Counted from the stretch's first letter, positions 1-8,153 are shown. The stretch: DNA of 27,516 nt from Propionibacteriaceae bacterium (GCA_025923975.1 JAICEV010000005.1:1-27516), one strand, 5' to 3'. Notes: generated by a model from the sequence alone, not told the origin. Program-made: numbers and translations.

Positions 1-74
1 CCGCCAGTGATGAGGGGAGACCGAGGAAGAAGGTCAGCGACTTAGGTCGGAGCCGAACGCCCCGTCGCCTGCTG

Positions 75-656
75 ATGATCGGTATCGCGTTGGCGACACT
101 TCTCGCCATCTACGTGACCATCCAGTTTGTTCTGGACGAGCGGACGCCCCGCGAGAACAATGGCGCGCAGCCTTCCGCGAGTAACGAATTCGCGGAGGAG
201 GCACCGTGGCGGCTCGTCGTTCGTAACGACGGCTCTAGCAACGGCTGCACCGTCACGCTGGTGAACAGGGACACGAATGAGACCTGGTCAAACGGCTACC
301 CCGTGTACGAGACGGCATCATTCCTCATACCCCAGGCTGGGACATTCCGATGGTCAGCTGAGTCTGGTTGTACGGTGGTCAGCCGAGCCGGCCCAGGAAG
401 TTTGACGCTACCGGCAGTAGTCGATGGAGTGGGTACGTCCGATGCCTTCGAGCCGCCAGCCACGATCACGGTGACAATCAAGGATTTCCACGGCAATGCT
501 CGATGTGCTCTTGAGTTGCGAGACGTCGCTGCCGGAACCGTCGTGGACATCGGCGAGCTGAACGAGCAGAAAGACAGCGTGACGCTACAACCGCAGGGCC
601 GACCGCTGGTCTATCTAGTCAACGATGCCTGCGCCGTACAGGTCTCGCCGGGGTAA
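75..656 (+). CDS. Membrane-anchored protein of unknown function
   Basis: I do not recognise the family. The N-terminus is one hydrophobic segment (residues 2-20, IGIALATLLAIYVTIQFVL), followed by a charged, Asn/Ser-rich linker and an all-beta-looking domain with two similar halves (WRLVVRNDG... and ATITVTIKDFHG..., each with Cys residues), which would lie outside the membrane. The reading frame stays open to the left edge of the window and encodes Lys/Arg-rich residues ending in RSRTPRRLL just before the membrane segment, which fits the positive-inside rule. There is no other ATG, GTG or TTG in that stretch and no ribosome site before ATG 75, so the real start may lie outside the window. TAA at 654-656 overlaps an ATG of the next gene by one base, so the genes are probably co-transcribed. 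Confidence 0.6.
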   Translation: MIGIALATLLAIYVTIQFVLDERTPRENNGAQPSASNEFAEEAPWRLVVRNDGSSNGCTVTLVNRDTNETWSNGYPVYETASFLIPQAGTFRWSAESGCTVVSRAGPGSLTLPAVVDGVGTSDAFEPPATITVTIKDFHGNARCALELRDVAAGTVVDIGELNEQKDSVTLQPQGRPLVYLVNDACAVQVSPG

Positions 657-667
657 TGAGGTCAGTC

Positions 668-1423
668 ATGGAGGATGCATCAGGGCTGCAGGGCCGATCC
701 GCATTGATCACGGGCGGGGCGAGTGGAATCGGTGCCGCAATCGCCCGCCGGCTCGCCGCACTAGGCGCCGCGGTGCAGATCGTTGATCTCGATCTGGCCG
801 GGGCGCAGGCGGTGGCCACCGAAACCGGAGGTGAGGCGTGGCAGCTGGACCTCAGCGAGCCGGCAACCCTGGGCGGCATCGAGCTTGAGGCGGACATCCT
901 GGTCAACAACGCGGGTATTCAGCGGGTCAGCCCCATTGAGGACCTGGATCCGGACATGTTCCACAAGATGTTGATGATCATGGTCGAAGCGCCGTTCCGG
1001 CTGATCCGGTCGGCCCTGCCGTACATGTACGGCCGCGGGTACGGCCGGATAGTGAACGTGTCGTCGGTCCACGGCCTGCGGGCGTCGCCCTACAAGTCCG
1101 CCTACGTCACCGCCAAGCACGCCTTGGAGGGTCTGTCCAAGGTCACCGCGCTGGAGGGTGGTCCACACGGTGTGACGAGCAACTGCGTCAACCCCGGCTA
1201 CGTCCGTACCCCGCTGGTGGAGCAGCAGATCGCCGACCAAGCCCGAGTTCATCGGCTTGCGGAGTCGGCGGTACTGGAAACGATCATGCTGACGCACAAC
1301 GCCGTCAAGCGTCTGGTCGAGCCCGAGGAAGTCGCAGCCCTGGTCGGCTGGCTGGTCGGTCCGGATGCGGCCATGGTCACCGGTGCCTCCTACACCATGG
1401 ATGGCGGGTGGACAGCTCAGTGA
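668..1423 (+). CDS. SDR-family dehydrogenase, probable 3-hydroxybutyrate dehydrogenase
   Basis: Classical short-chain dehydrogenase. The Rossmann motif TGGASGIG is near the N-terminus, then NNAG, the catalytic Ser in NVSSVHG and the Tyr-Lys pair in YVTAKHALEGLSK. The family oxidises 3-hydroxybutyrate to acetoacetate with NAD+. The SSVHGL segment, the stretch VNPGYVRTPLVEQQI and the C-terminal GGWTAQ resemble type-2 D-3-hydroxybutyrate dehydrogenases more than generic SDRs; the substrate is inferred. ATG 656 is in frame, but ATG 668 has a GAGG six bases upstream and gives a more usual N-terminus (MEDASGLQGRSALITGG), so I prefer it. The stop overlaps the start of the following hydrolase, suggesting a shared pathway, possibly turnover of hydroxyacid esters or polyhydroxybutyrate. 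Confidence 0.85.
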   Translation: MEDASGLQGRSALITGGASGIGAAIARRLAALGAAVQIVDLDLAGAQAVATETGGEAWQLDLSEPATLGGIELEADILVNNAGIQRVSPIEDLDPDMFHKMLMIMVEAPFRLIRSALPYMYGRGYGRIVNVSSVHGLRASPYKSAYVTAKHALEGLSKVTALEGGPHGVTSNCVNPGYVRTPLVEQQIADQARVHRLAESAVLETIMLTHNAVKRLVEPEEVAALVGWLVGPDAAMVTGASYTMDGGWTAQ

Positions 1424-2295
1424 GCAGTGCCTACCGGTCGATCAGTGCGGCGGTCGACGGTGGCCGGTTGCACAGCGGAGAGTGGAATCCCTCCGGCGCG
1501 ACGACGGTCGTCGCGGTCCACGGGATCACCGCCAACCACCGTAACTTCGCACTGCTGGCCGAGGCGCTCCCCCGACACCGGCTGCTGGCTCCAGATCTTC
1601 GGGGTAGGGGAGCCAGCCGTGCCTTGCCGGGGCCGTGGGGGATCGAGCGGCACGCCGAGGACGTCGCAGGGCTGATCACCGCCTCAGCGCGAGGTCCGGT
1701 GGTGCTCGTCGGCCACTCGATGGGCGGCTTTGTGGCGGCTGCGCTGGTCAGGCGGTTTCCGGATCTCGTCTCGGGCCTGGTGCTGGTCGATGGAGGGCTA
1801 CCTTTCCCGCTGCCCGTGGGAATCGACGCGGACCAGGTCATCGAGCAGACGCTCGGTCCGGCCCTGCAGCGATTGCAGCAAACGTTCCCCAGCCGGGACG
1901 CCTATCGCCGATTCTGGCAAGCTCACCCTGCGTTCCGAGAAGCCTGGAGTGACACCGTTGCCGAGTATGTGGACTACGACCTGGTGGGCAGCCCGCCGGA
2001 ACTGAGATCCTCGGTGTGCTCGCAGGCGGTCATGCAGGACGCCCGCGAGCAATTCCAAGATCCGGATACGGCTGACGTGCTGGGCGGCTTCTCCCGTCCG
2101 GCGCGGCTCCTGGTGGTGTCACGCGGGTTGCTCGACCAGCCGCCCGGGCTGTATCCCGAGGAGGCTCTGGTGCGCTGGCGCAGCCGACTGCCTTCGCTCA
2201 CCATCGACGAAGTGCCGCAGCTTAATCACTACACGATCATGTTGCATCCATCCGGCGCGACCCGGGTCGCGGAGTCAGTCCGCGCACTGAACTGA
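1420..2295 (+). CDS. Alpha/beta hydrolase
   Basis: Serine hydrolase of the alpha/beta fold. Visible marks are the HG oxyanion-hole segment (VVAVHGITANHRNF), DLRGRGAS, the nucleophile elbow GHSMGG and a late His in NHYTIML. I chose GTG 1420 because it overlaps the TGA of the preceding dehydrogenase as GTGA and has GGGTGGA about seven bases upstream; GTG 1408 in the same frame is possible. The substrate is not evident. Coupling to a 3-hydroxybutyrate-type dehydrogenase suggests it releases a hydroxyacid from an ester, but that is inference. Confidence 0.85.
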   Translation: MSSAYRSISAAVDGGRLHSGEWNPSGATTVVAVHGITANHRNFALLAEALPRHRLLAPDLRGRGASRALPGPWGIERHAEDVAGLITASARGPVVLVGHSMGGFVAAALVRRFPDLVSGLVLVDGGLPFPLPVGIDADQVIEQTLGPALQRLQQTFPSRDAYRRFWQAHPAFREAWSDTVAEYVDYDLVGSPPELRSSVCSQAVMQDAREQFQDPDTADVLGGFSRPARLLVVSRGLLDQPPGLYPEEALVRWRSRLPSLTIDEVPQLNHYTIMLHPSGATRVAESVRALN

Positions 2296-2369
2296 ATCCG
2301 CGCGCCCTACGACGGTCCGAGTGCACTGGTGGCTGGTCGCAGTCTGATTGGGCGCCTTCTTTGGAAAGT

Positions 2370-2417
2370 GGTCACTCACCACAGTGCTGTATCGATTTAT
2401 ACGGGTGGTTGGTGACC
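2370..2417. promoter_or_regulatory. Imperfect inverted repeat upstream of MarR-protoglobin operon
   Basis: GGTCACTCACCAC (2370-2382) pairs with GTGGTTGGTGACC (2405-2417), 11 of 13 positions, around an AT-rich 22-base centre. It lies about 110 bases before the MarR start in the 234-base gap after the hydrolase. It could be an operator or an mRNA hairpin; the AT-rich centre may hold promoter elements. Confidence 0.35.
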
Positions 2418-2442
2418 GGTTTCCTAGGGTTGGGGGGCCAGA

Positions 2443-2461
2443 AACGTTCCTGAAGAACGTT
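2443..2461. promoter_or_regulatory. Perfect palindrome, candidate MarR operator
   Basis: AACGTTC and GAACGTT are perfect 7-base arms separated by CTGAA, 69 bases before the MarR ATG. Size and symmetry suit a dimeric winged-helix repressor, so autoregulation of the MarR-protoglobin operon is likely. Binding is inferred. Confidence 0.45.
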
Positions 2462-2529
2462 CTGCAGCGGGCGTACATCCAGCGCCAGCACCCGTGTGCC
2501 GATCGTTAGGAGTCCTATAGAGTAAGCCC

Positions 2530-3207
2530 ATGTCGGCTGAGGATCAGCTGCCGCCAGATGAGCCGCTGGACCGGCGGGTGACGATCGGGTTGGCCAAGAT
2601 CGGCATTGCCCTCAAGCAGCAGGCCTGGGCGGAGGCCGGCGAGCGCGGACTGACCCCCACCCAGGGTCAGGTGTTGGCTTTGCTGCGAGCCAATCCCGAC
2701 GGTCTGCGTCTGCGCGCCCTCGCGGAACAACTCGGCGTCACTTCTGCGACCGTCTCCGACAGTGTCACTGCGCTGCACCGCAAAGGCCTGGTCGCCAAGC
2801 AACCGACAGCGGGTGACGGCCGCGGAGTCGTCGTCGTACTGACTCCGACTGGCAATCGCGAGGCGGCCGCAGCCGCTGCTTGGCCCGATTTTCTGCTTGA
2901 GGCGGTCGGCGCGCTCTCGCCCGTCGAGCAAGCCACCTTTCTGCGTGCCCTCGTCGCGATGATCCGCACCCTTCAAGAGAAGGGAAGGATCCCAGTCGCA
3001 CGCATGTGCGTGTCCTGCCGCTTCTTTCAGCCCTTTCAGCACGACAATCCAGCCCGCCCGCATCACTGCGCCTTCGTCGAGGCCCCCTTTGGCGACGGCG
3101 AGCTGCGCCTGGACTGTCCCGATCACAGCCCCGCACCCGTCGACCAGGCCGCTCACACCTGGGAGGTTTTTCGATCTTCAACCGCGACCCCGAGGAGGAT
3201 TCCATGA
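2530..3207 (+). CDS. MarR-family regulator with Cys/His-rich C-terminal tail
   Basis: Residues about 15-150 form a MarR winged-helix domain (LTPTQGQVLALL, then LRALAEQLGVTSATVSDSVTALHRKGLV as helix-turn-helix, then a wing ending in VVVVLTPTG). Unlike ordinary MarR proteins of about 140-160 residues, this 225-residue protein carries a tail with C160-x2-C163, H178-H179-C180 and C196-P-D-H199, the spacing of a metal or iron-sulfur site. The stop overlaps the start of the protoglobin gene as ATGA (3204-3207), so the two are translationally coupled. The likely role is an autorepressor that senses metal, oxygen, NO or redox state through the tail; the ligand is inferred. The ribosome site is weak (GAG about 10 bases upstream). 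Confidence 0.85.
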   Translation: MSAEDQLPPDEPLDRRVTIGLAKIGIALKQQAWAEAGERGLTPTQGQVLALLRANPDGLRLRALAEQLGVTSATVSDSVTALHRKGLVAKQPTAGDGRGVVVVLTPTGNREAAAAAAWPDFLLEAVGALSPVEQATFLRALVAMIRTLQEKGRIPVARMCVSCRFFQPFQHDNPARPHHCAFVEAPFGDGELRLDCPDHSPAPVDQAAHTWEVFRSSTATPRRIP

Positions 3208-3794
3208 TCGAGACCGACATCCCCGGCTACACCTACGGGACCGACGTCGTACCCCGCTCGCCGATTAGCCTCGACGAACTGGAGCTGCTGCAGGCGACCC
3301 TGCTGTTAGGCGAGGATGACCGAGCGGCCCTGCGCCGCTCCAGTGACCTGCTTGCTCCGCAGGTCGAGGCCATCCTCGATGTCTGGTATGGCTTCGTTGG
3401 TGCCAATCCACATCTGTTGGCTGCCTTCACCGGCCCTGACGGCCAACCCAACCAGGCGTACTTGGCGGCCGTGCGGCGCCGCTTCGGGCGTTGGATCATC
3501 GACACCGCCCGGGCCGAGTTCGATCAAGACTGGCTTGATTACCAGCATGAGATCGGCGTACGACACACTCGCAGGGGAAAGAACCGCACCGACGGCGTTC
3601 AAGCGGCGGACCACATTCCCCTGCGCTATGTCCTCGCTCTGCTCATCCCGATTACGACCACTCTGAAACCATTCCTGGCCGAAGGTGGCGCCACTCCGGA
3701 GGAGGTCGAGGCCATGCATCAGGCCTGGGTCAAAGCCGTCCTGCTCCAGGTGATTCTCTGGAGCCAGCCGTATGTCCGAGACGGCGAGTTCTAA
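3204..3794 (+). CDS. Protoglobin-family haem protein
   Basis: This 196-residue protein matches the stand-alone protoglobin/globin-sensor-domain pattern: IPGYTYGT near the N-terminus, VEAILDVWYGFVGANPHLL, then WLDYQHEIGVRHTRRGKNRTD, where the His of QHEIG or VRH is the expected region of the haem-ligand helix, and HIPLRYVLALL. No kinase, cyclase or methyl-accepting domain follows, so it is not a full globin-coupled sensor. Protoglobins bind O2, CO and NO. ATG 3204 has a strong GAGGAGG upstream (3192-3198). It overlaps the MarR stop, so regulator and haem protein are made together, and gas or nitrosative stress is a reasonable guess for the module. Confidence 0.88.
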   Translation: MIETDIPGYTYGTDVVPRSPISLDELELLQATLLLGEDDRAALRRSSDLLAPQVEAILDVWYGFVGANPHLLAAFTGPDGQPNQAYLAAVRRRFGRWIIDTARAEFDQDWLDYQHEIGVRHTRRGKNRTDGVQAADHIPLRYVLALLIPITTTLKPFLAEGGATPEEVEAMHQAWVKAVLLQVILWSQPYVRDGEF

Positions 3795-3827
3795 CGCTTG
3801 TCCGTGCAGGCTTGCCTGACTAGCGAC

Positions 3828-4256
3828 ATGACGTCGTCGCTGTCACCACGCCTTGCGGATATCGTCGATGCCCTCCCGCTTCGACAAGGCATGCGGGTAC
3901 TCGAGATCGGCGGTGCGCCTGGTGCCGCGGCACGGGCCGTGGCCCAGCGGATCGGTGATGGGCACGTACTGGTGATCGATCGATCGCCCAAGGGGGTCGC
4001 CCAGGTGGAACGACTCGCAGCTTCGGAGATCGCCGCGGGGCGGATGAGCGTGCGGTGTGTCGCAGCCGAAGATTTCGAGCTGGCACCAGGGGAGGCAGCC
4101 TACGACCTGGCTTTTGCCATCAGGGTCGGCGCGCTCGACGGCCGCCACCCGCGCGCCGGTGAGCAGGCCCATCGTCGCATTAAGGCTGCATTGGTGGCCG
4201 GCGGAAAGCTGTTCATTGACGGCGGTGATCCGCTGCGAGAGATCAAGCTCGACTAA
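3828..4256 (+). CDS. Class I SAM-dependent methyltransferase
   Basis: Short Rossmann-fold methyltransferase of about 142 residues. The SAM-binding motif I is VLEIGGAPGAAARAVA, followed by the acidic end of strand 2 (VLVIDRS) and AAEDFEL; the strand-4 region is YDLAFAIRVGALDG. The substrate is unknown. ATG 3828 is the most ordinary start; TTG 3798 and GTG 3804 are in frame, and none has a clear ribosome site. It follows the protoglobin gene by about 30 bases and may be read from the same transcript. It is shorter than most full-length methyltransferases, lacking substrate-specific insertions. Confidence 0.75.
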   Translation: MTSSLSPRLADIVDALPLRQGMRVLEIGGAPGAAARAVAQRIGDGHVLVIDRSPKGVAQVERLAASEIAAGRMSVRCVAAEDFELAPGEAAYDLAFAIRVGALDGRHPRAGEQAHRRIKAALVAGGKLFIDGGDPLREIKLD

Positions 4257-4301
4257 CCGGGCCGTTAACTACAGCGCACTGGTTATCGGGTCGATCAACG
4301 G

Positions 4302-4844
4302 TCAGGAGCGCTGCTTTGCTCGACGTTGTTTCTGAGTGACCGCGTACTCCAGCGTTAGCGTGCCGGTCTTGGCATAGAGCTGGTGCTCGAGCAACCGAAG
4401 CTGCGTCTGGCGCTGCACGTCCGGCAGCAAAGGAACACCGCCGCCGAGAAGGGCGGGGATGATCGCGACTGAAACCCGGTCGACGAGCCCGAGCTCCAGC
4501 AGGCTGCCGAAGAGCACCCCGCCGCCGAAAAGCCAGATGTCCTTGCCGGACTGCTCCTTCAGCGCCGAAACCGTCTGCGACGGATCGTCCGAGACAGTGA
4601 CGCCGCGGCAATCGGCTTGCCGGAGCATACGGGAAAAGACGTAAGACTCGACGCCTGGCATCGACCCGCCCTGGCTGGTTCGCGTCGTCTCGTACGTCTT
4701 TCGTCCCATGAGGATGGTGTCGAAGCGGGCGAACATGGCGTTGAAATCGATCTCTGGATCGATGATGATCCAGTCACTCTCACCTCGAGGGCCGGCGATA
4801 CGGCCGTCAAGGCTCATCGCGACCGAGTACACGACATGGCGCAT
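4302..4844 (-). CDS. RibD C-terminal / dihydrofolate-reductase-like protein
   Basis: Contains SVAMSLDGRIAGPRGESDW at the N-terminus, ILMGRKTYE in the middle and KDIWLFGGG near residue 125, the pattern of the RibD_C reductase family that resembles bacterial dihydrofolate reductase and binds NADPH. Such stand-alone proteins are common in actinobacteria and rarely have a known substrate; it is not the housekeeping FolA. The start at 4844 (MRHVVYSVAMSLDG) is set by GGAGGT just upstream on the minus strand. It converges with the methyltransferase gene with a 45-base gap. Confidence 0.85.
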   Translation of the reverse strand: MRHVVYSVAMSLDGRIAGPRGESDWIIIDPEIDFNAMFARFDTILMGRKTYETTRTSQGGSMPGVESYVFSRMLRQADCRGVTVSDDPSQTVSALKEQSGKDIWLFGGGVLFGSLLELGLVDRVSVAIIPALLGGGVPLLPDVQRQTQLRLLEHQLYAKTGTLTLEYAVTQKQRRAKQRS

Positions 4845-4939
4845 TGACACCTCCAATCCACCCCTATTGTTTACGGCGCAGACGCTCCCGCGGGAACGTC
4901 CCCCACGTCCGTAGCCATCCATTCACCGACTTGACCCGG

Positions 4940-5086
4940 ACAACGAGGAATGAGCCGTACAGCGATCGGGTGTTCGAGTGCATCGACCCGTTCGGATATC
5001 TCTGGGAGATCTCTCAACCGATGTCCGATGTGCCGACCAATGAGGCTGTGGCAGCGGCTCACGATAGCTGGTACGGCGCAGAGTAA
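4940..5086 (+). pseudogene. C-terminal remnant of a VOC/glyoxalase-type protein
   Basis: The frame reads NEPYSDRVFECIDPFGYLWEISQP, which is the last beta-strand and metal-ligand region of a glyoxalase/bleomycin-resistance (VOC) protein, where the Glu of LWEI or FEC would be a metal ligand. The rest of the roughly 120-residue domain is missing: upstream in this frame there is only low-complexity sequence, and the 5' part overlaps the promoter side of the reductase gene. I read this as a truncated, decayed gene. It ends with a normal TAA. Confidence 0.55.
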
Positions 5087-5134
5087 GTCGGTCCAGGAAT
5101 TGATCTTGTCGAGAATCCCGGCTGATCTTCATCC

Positions 5135-5692
5135 TCAGCGAGGCAAGCTCTTGATGTCTTCGACAAGCGTTGAAAGCCCTGCAACAAACGAGTGCTCCGA
5201 TCCGTCGATTGGCCGGACCGTCGCCGTTGGAAGGTGCTCCTGGTAGTAGCTCAGGTGCGCGAACGGCACCTCCGGGTCATCACGACTGTGGTAGAGGAAG
5301 ATCTCCATTGCGGGGAGCCTCGAGGCAATGTCGTTGGGTGCCGCAAATTCGTCGTACGCCCAGCCGTCTGGCCCCCAGTTGGGGACCGAGACGAGGAACA
5401 GCCCGCGGACAGGCTTCCGGTAGGAGCCTTCGGCGAGATACTTCAGCAGCACTGAGCCTCCGAATGAGTGGCCGATTAGGGTCACCTGTTCCCCTTCGAT
5501 TGCTCCGAGCTCCTGCTCGATCCGATCCCTCCATGATCGGTAGTCGGGATGATCGGCATTGGGCATCTCTGGAGCGAGGACGCGGTAGTCGGTGCCAAGC
5601 TCGCGGCCCAGGTAGGCAGCAAGCCGACCGCTACCCTCGGGCTCGTGCATGTTCCCGGCGCCCTGGATGAACAAGACCGGTTGTGTCCTCAT
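5135..5692 (-). CDS. Small alpha/beta serine hydrolase
   Basis: A 185-residue hydrolase with VLFIQGAG at the N-terminus, the nucleophile motif GHSFGG and a late His in GSEHSF; an Asp in SRDDPEVPF is the likely third triad member. The short length and lack of a cap domain resemble RBBP9/YdeN-like hydrolases. The frame is open further upstream, but MRTQPVLFIQG at 5692 is the natural start because the fold begins there; GGAG lies about 14 bases upstream, slightly far. It is divergent from the Ku gene. The substrate is unknown. Confidence 0.8.
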   Translation of the reverse strand: MRTQPVLFIQGAGNMHEPEGSGRLAAYLGRELGTDYRVLAPEMPNADHPDYRSWRDRIEQELGAIEGEQVTLIGHSFGGSVLLKYLAEGSYRKPVRGLFLVSVPNWGPDGWAYDEFAAPNDIASRLPAMEIFLYHSRDDPEVPFAHLSYYQEHLPTATVRPIDGSEHSFVAGLSTLVEDIKSLPR

Positions 5693-5887
5693 GGTGCAGC
5701 GGTCAGCTCCTGCTGAATTGGCCGCCGTTTCGTTGAGGTAGATGACCGCAAAAATCGCGAGTATGTTCGACTTAGCAGGCACGCAACCTGGGTCCTCGAC
5801 CGGCCGGCGAGGTCGCGGTGACAATAGTAAGGAGCCGGTGTGACGGTGGTAGGGACGGATAACTCACCTGTTCGGAGGGATGTTGCC

Positions 5888-6784
5888 ATGCGGGTCGTCT
5901 GGAGAGGGACCATCTCCTTCGGCTTAGTGACGATCCCGGTTCGGCTGTACGTGGCGACCGAGAACAAAAACATCCCTTCTCACCAGATCCATGTCAACGA
6001 CGGCGGCCGGGTGCAGTATAAGCGCGTCTGCTCGGTCGACGGCGCTGAGGTGCCGTACGAGGAGATCGGAAGGGGCTACGAGTCCGCAACAGGCGAGATA
6101 GTCATGCTCAGCGAGGTCGATCTCGCCATGCTGCCGGCGAAGACGTCGCGCTCGATCGAGGTGATCTCGTTCCTGCCGGTACAGGCGGTGGATCCCATTT
6201 ACCTCGACCGCAGCTACTACGTGGAACCCGAACCGCAAGGTGCCAAGGCATACCGGCTGCTTCGCGACGCGCTGCGCAAGCAGGGCAGGGTTGCGGTCGC
6301 CAAGGTGACACTCCGCGATCGCGAGATTGTCGCAGCGTTGCGAGTGCACGGCGATGTGCTCATCCTTGCGACCATGCTCTGGCCCGACGAGGTCCGGGAG
6401 CCGCGGTTCCCGTTCCTGGCGGAGGACGACGAATGGTCGACGCCTAGCCAGGAGCTCGCCATGGCTGAGGCATTGATCGACTCGTTGTCGGACGAGGAGT
6501 TGGATCCCGGCAGGTATCGCGACGTACACCGGGAGACGCTGACCGCACTGATTGATGCCAAGGCAACCGGACGTACGCCGACCCCGGAAGGTGAACCCGG
6601 TCCGCCGTCGCGCGATCTGTTGGCCGCTTTGCGAGCCAGCATCGAGGCGGCCAAGCAACGTCGGTCAACGGCAGGCAACGGTGGGCGTCGGCGGACCGAG
6701 CCGAGTACGGCTGCCGCGAAGAAGAAGCAAAAGAAGCCGGCGCAGCCCGCACGCGGGGCCGACGCGCCGAAGAAGCGCGGTTGA
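5888..6784 (+). CDS. ku: Bacterial Ku protein, double-strand break repair
   Basis: Starts MRVVWRGTISFGLVTIPVRLY, the typical N-terminus of bacterial Ku, and continues with the Ku beta-barrel (VDGAEVPYEEIGRGYE, then SFLPVQAVDPIYLDRSYY). At 298 residues it has the usual length, with a Lys-rich C-terminal extension (AAKKKQKKPAQPARG) of the kind that binds DNA in actinobacterial Ku. It forms a homodimer that encircles broken ends and recruits LigD for non-homologous end joining. No LigD gene is in the window. ATG 5888 has GGAGGG eight bases upstream, so the 16-residue extension upstream is not used. Confidence 0.95.
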   Translation: MRVVWRGTISFGLVTIPVRLYVATENKNIPSHQIHVNDGGRVQYKRVCSVDGAEVPYEEIGRGYESATGEIVMLSEVDLAMLPAKTSRSIEVISFLPVQAVDPIYLDRSYYVEPEPQGAKAYRLLRDALRKQGRVAVAKVTLRDREIVAALRVHGDVLILATMLWPDEVREPRFPFLAEDDEWSTPSQELAMAEALIDSLSDEELDPGRYRDVHRETLTALIDAKATGRTPTPEGEPGPPSRDLLAALRASIEAAKQRRSTAGNGGRRRTEPSTAAAKKKQKKPAQPARGADAPKKRG

Positions 6785-6870
6785 CGGCACTGAATCCCAC
6801 GCCGATCCGCGACACGCCGACGCAGCACCAATAACGCATTCCGGCGGTGGCAGCTGGTACCAACGACCTC

Positions 6871-7074
6871 ATGAGCAGTTGTTCGGAGTGCGGCCTGGAA
6901 GTTGATCACTGCCACGGCACGCTGGTCGTGCACGATGATCGCACAGTCGACTGCACGGATGCCGCCTGCGAGCTTCCGGATCTCTTACGCCACCCGCTGA
7001 TCGTTGATTGCGTTGCCGTGCTGGGTGGCTGCTGCGGAGCCGAAGAAGCTGCGGACTTCGCGATTGCGTCTTAA
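6871..7074 (+). CDS. Cys-rich small protein, function unknown
   Basis: A 67-residue protein with eight cysteines: C4-x2-C7, then DHCHGTLVVH, C28, C33, C47 and C54-C55. The CSECGLEVDHCHGTLVVH segment recalls a small family seen in actinobacterial genomes, always uncharacterised as far as I know, and suggests a zinc-binding fold. ATG 6871 begins the conserved part; GTG 6847 is in frame but adds an unconserved-looking extension. It precedes the coiled-coil protein gene by 47 bases. Confidence 0.7.
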   Translation: MSSCSECGLEVDHCHGTLVVHDDRTVDCTDAACELPDLLRHPLIVDCVAVLGGCCGAEEAADFAIAS

Positions 7075-7121
7075 CGCCGGTTTGCGTCGTTCGCCGACGG
7101 CCACGTTAGATTGGCCGGGGG

Positions 7122-8153
7122 ATGAGTGTGCACATGATTGGGCGCGAGCTGGACGAGATCGTCCGCGAGCTTTACGCGCTCCCACCAACTGATTTCGTAG
7201 CTGCGCGGAACGAGTTGGTGCGGCAGGCCAGAGCCGCTGGCGGCAAGGATGTCGCCGAACGGCTACAGCAGCTTCGCCGCCCTACCCGCAGCGCGTGGCT
7301 GGTGAACTTATTGGCCCGCGATCCGACCGCGATGCAGCGTCTATCGGCGCTGGGCCGTGAGCTGCGCGATGCCCAAACCGGCCTTGCCCGTACAGAGTTG
7401 CGCAACCTCGCCGAGCAACGCCGGCTCTTGATCGCCGACCTGTTGGAGCGGACCAGGGCTCATGCGGCCGAGGTCGGCGTGCGCTTGACTCCCACCGTGT
7501 TGTCGGAGGTAGAGGCGACGCTGCAGGCCGCTCTTGTCGATCTCGCCGGGGCGATGACTATTCGCAACGGCCGTTTGGTGCGACCGCTGACCCACAGTGG
7601 CTTCGGACCGCGGCCACGAATGAACGTGCCACAGGTCTCCTCGACCATCGAACTTCGGCCTGTTGAGGTACCAGCCGAAGCAGCCGCGGAGATCGAGCGT
7701 CCTCCGGTCGAAGACGAGCTTGAAGCCCGGCGACAGCGACGTGCCCTAGGCGAGCGCTGGACCGTCGAGCTTGTGGAGGTTACTGACGATTGGTTCGCGG
7801 CGTACGACGATGCCGGTACAGCGTCTGAGAGTGGAGGGCCCGAGAGCGGATCGCCCGGAAGTGAAGGGGAGGTACCTCGTGAGCTGCGGCTGGCGGAGGA
7901 GGCACTTGCCGCCGCCGAGGCTGCGCACTGGCAGTCCGAGTTCGACCTCGCAGATGCCGAGGCGGCCGTGGAGGCCGCCGACGACGTGGTGAACTCGCTG
8001 GATACCAGGCGGATCGAGGCCCGTCGCGACAAGGTCACCGCTCAGCGGCATCTCACCGAGGCGCAGGCGCGGCAACGGGCCGCGGTGAACGCTCTCGCTG
8101 AGGCCCGGCAACGGCTCGACGCCGCTCGACAGCTGGCGGGCACGGACGAGTAG
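7122..8153 (+). CDS. Conserved hypothetical protein with long coiled coil
   Basis: 343 residues, no enzyme motif recognised. The N-terminal 150 residues are helical and Arg/Leu-rich (ELVRQARAAGGKDVAERL, RRPTRSAWLVNLLARD); this opening is typical of a hypothetical family in high-GC actinobacteria. A central acidic, Gly/Ser-rich linker (about 225-250) leads to a strongly predicted coiled coil rich in Ala, Glu and Arg (about 255-340). There is no signal peptide or membrane segment. ATG 7122, GTG 7128 and ATG 7134 are all possible starts; GGGGG lies just before 7122. The product could be a structural or nucleic-acid-associated protein, but nothing proves this. Confidence 0.75.
   Translation: MSVHMIGRELDEIVRELYALPPTDFVAARNELVRQARAAGGKDVAERLQQLRRPTRSAWLVNLLARDPTAMQRLSALGRELRDAQTGLARTELRNLAEQRRLLIADLLERTRAHAAEVGVRLTPTVLSEVEATLQAALVDLAGAMTIRNGRLVRPLTHSGFGPRPRMNVPQVSSTIELRPVEVPAEAAAEIERPPVEDELEARRQRRALGERWTVELVEVTDDWFAAYDDAGTASESGGPESGSPGSEGEVPRELRLAEEALAAAEAAHWQSEFDLADAEAAVEAADDVVNSLDTRRIEARRDKVTAQRHLTEAQARQRAAVNALAEARQRLDAARQLAGTDE

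Noticed and set aside
5924..6658. 244-residue minus-strand frame over Ku
   Set aside because: Shadow of the unambiguous Ku gene.
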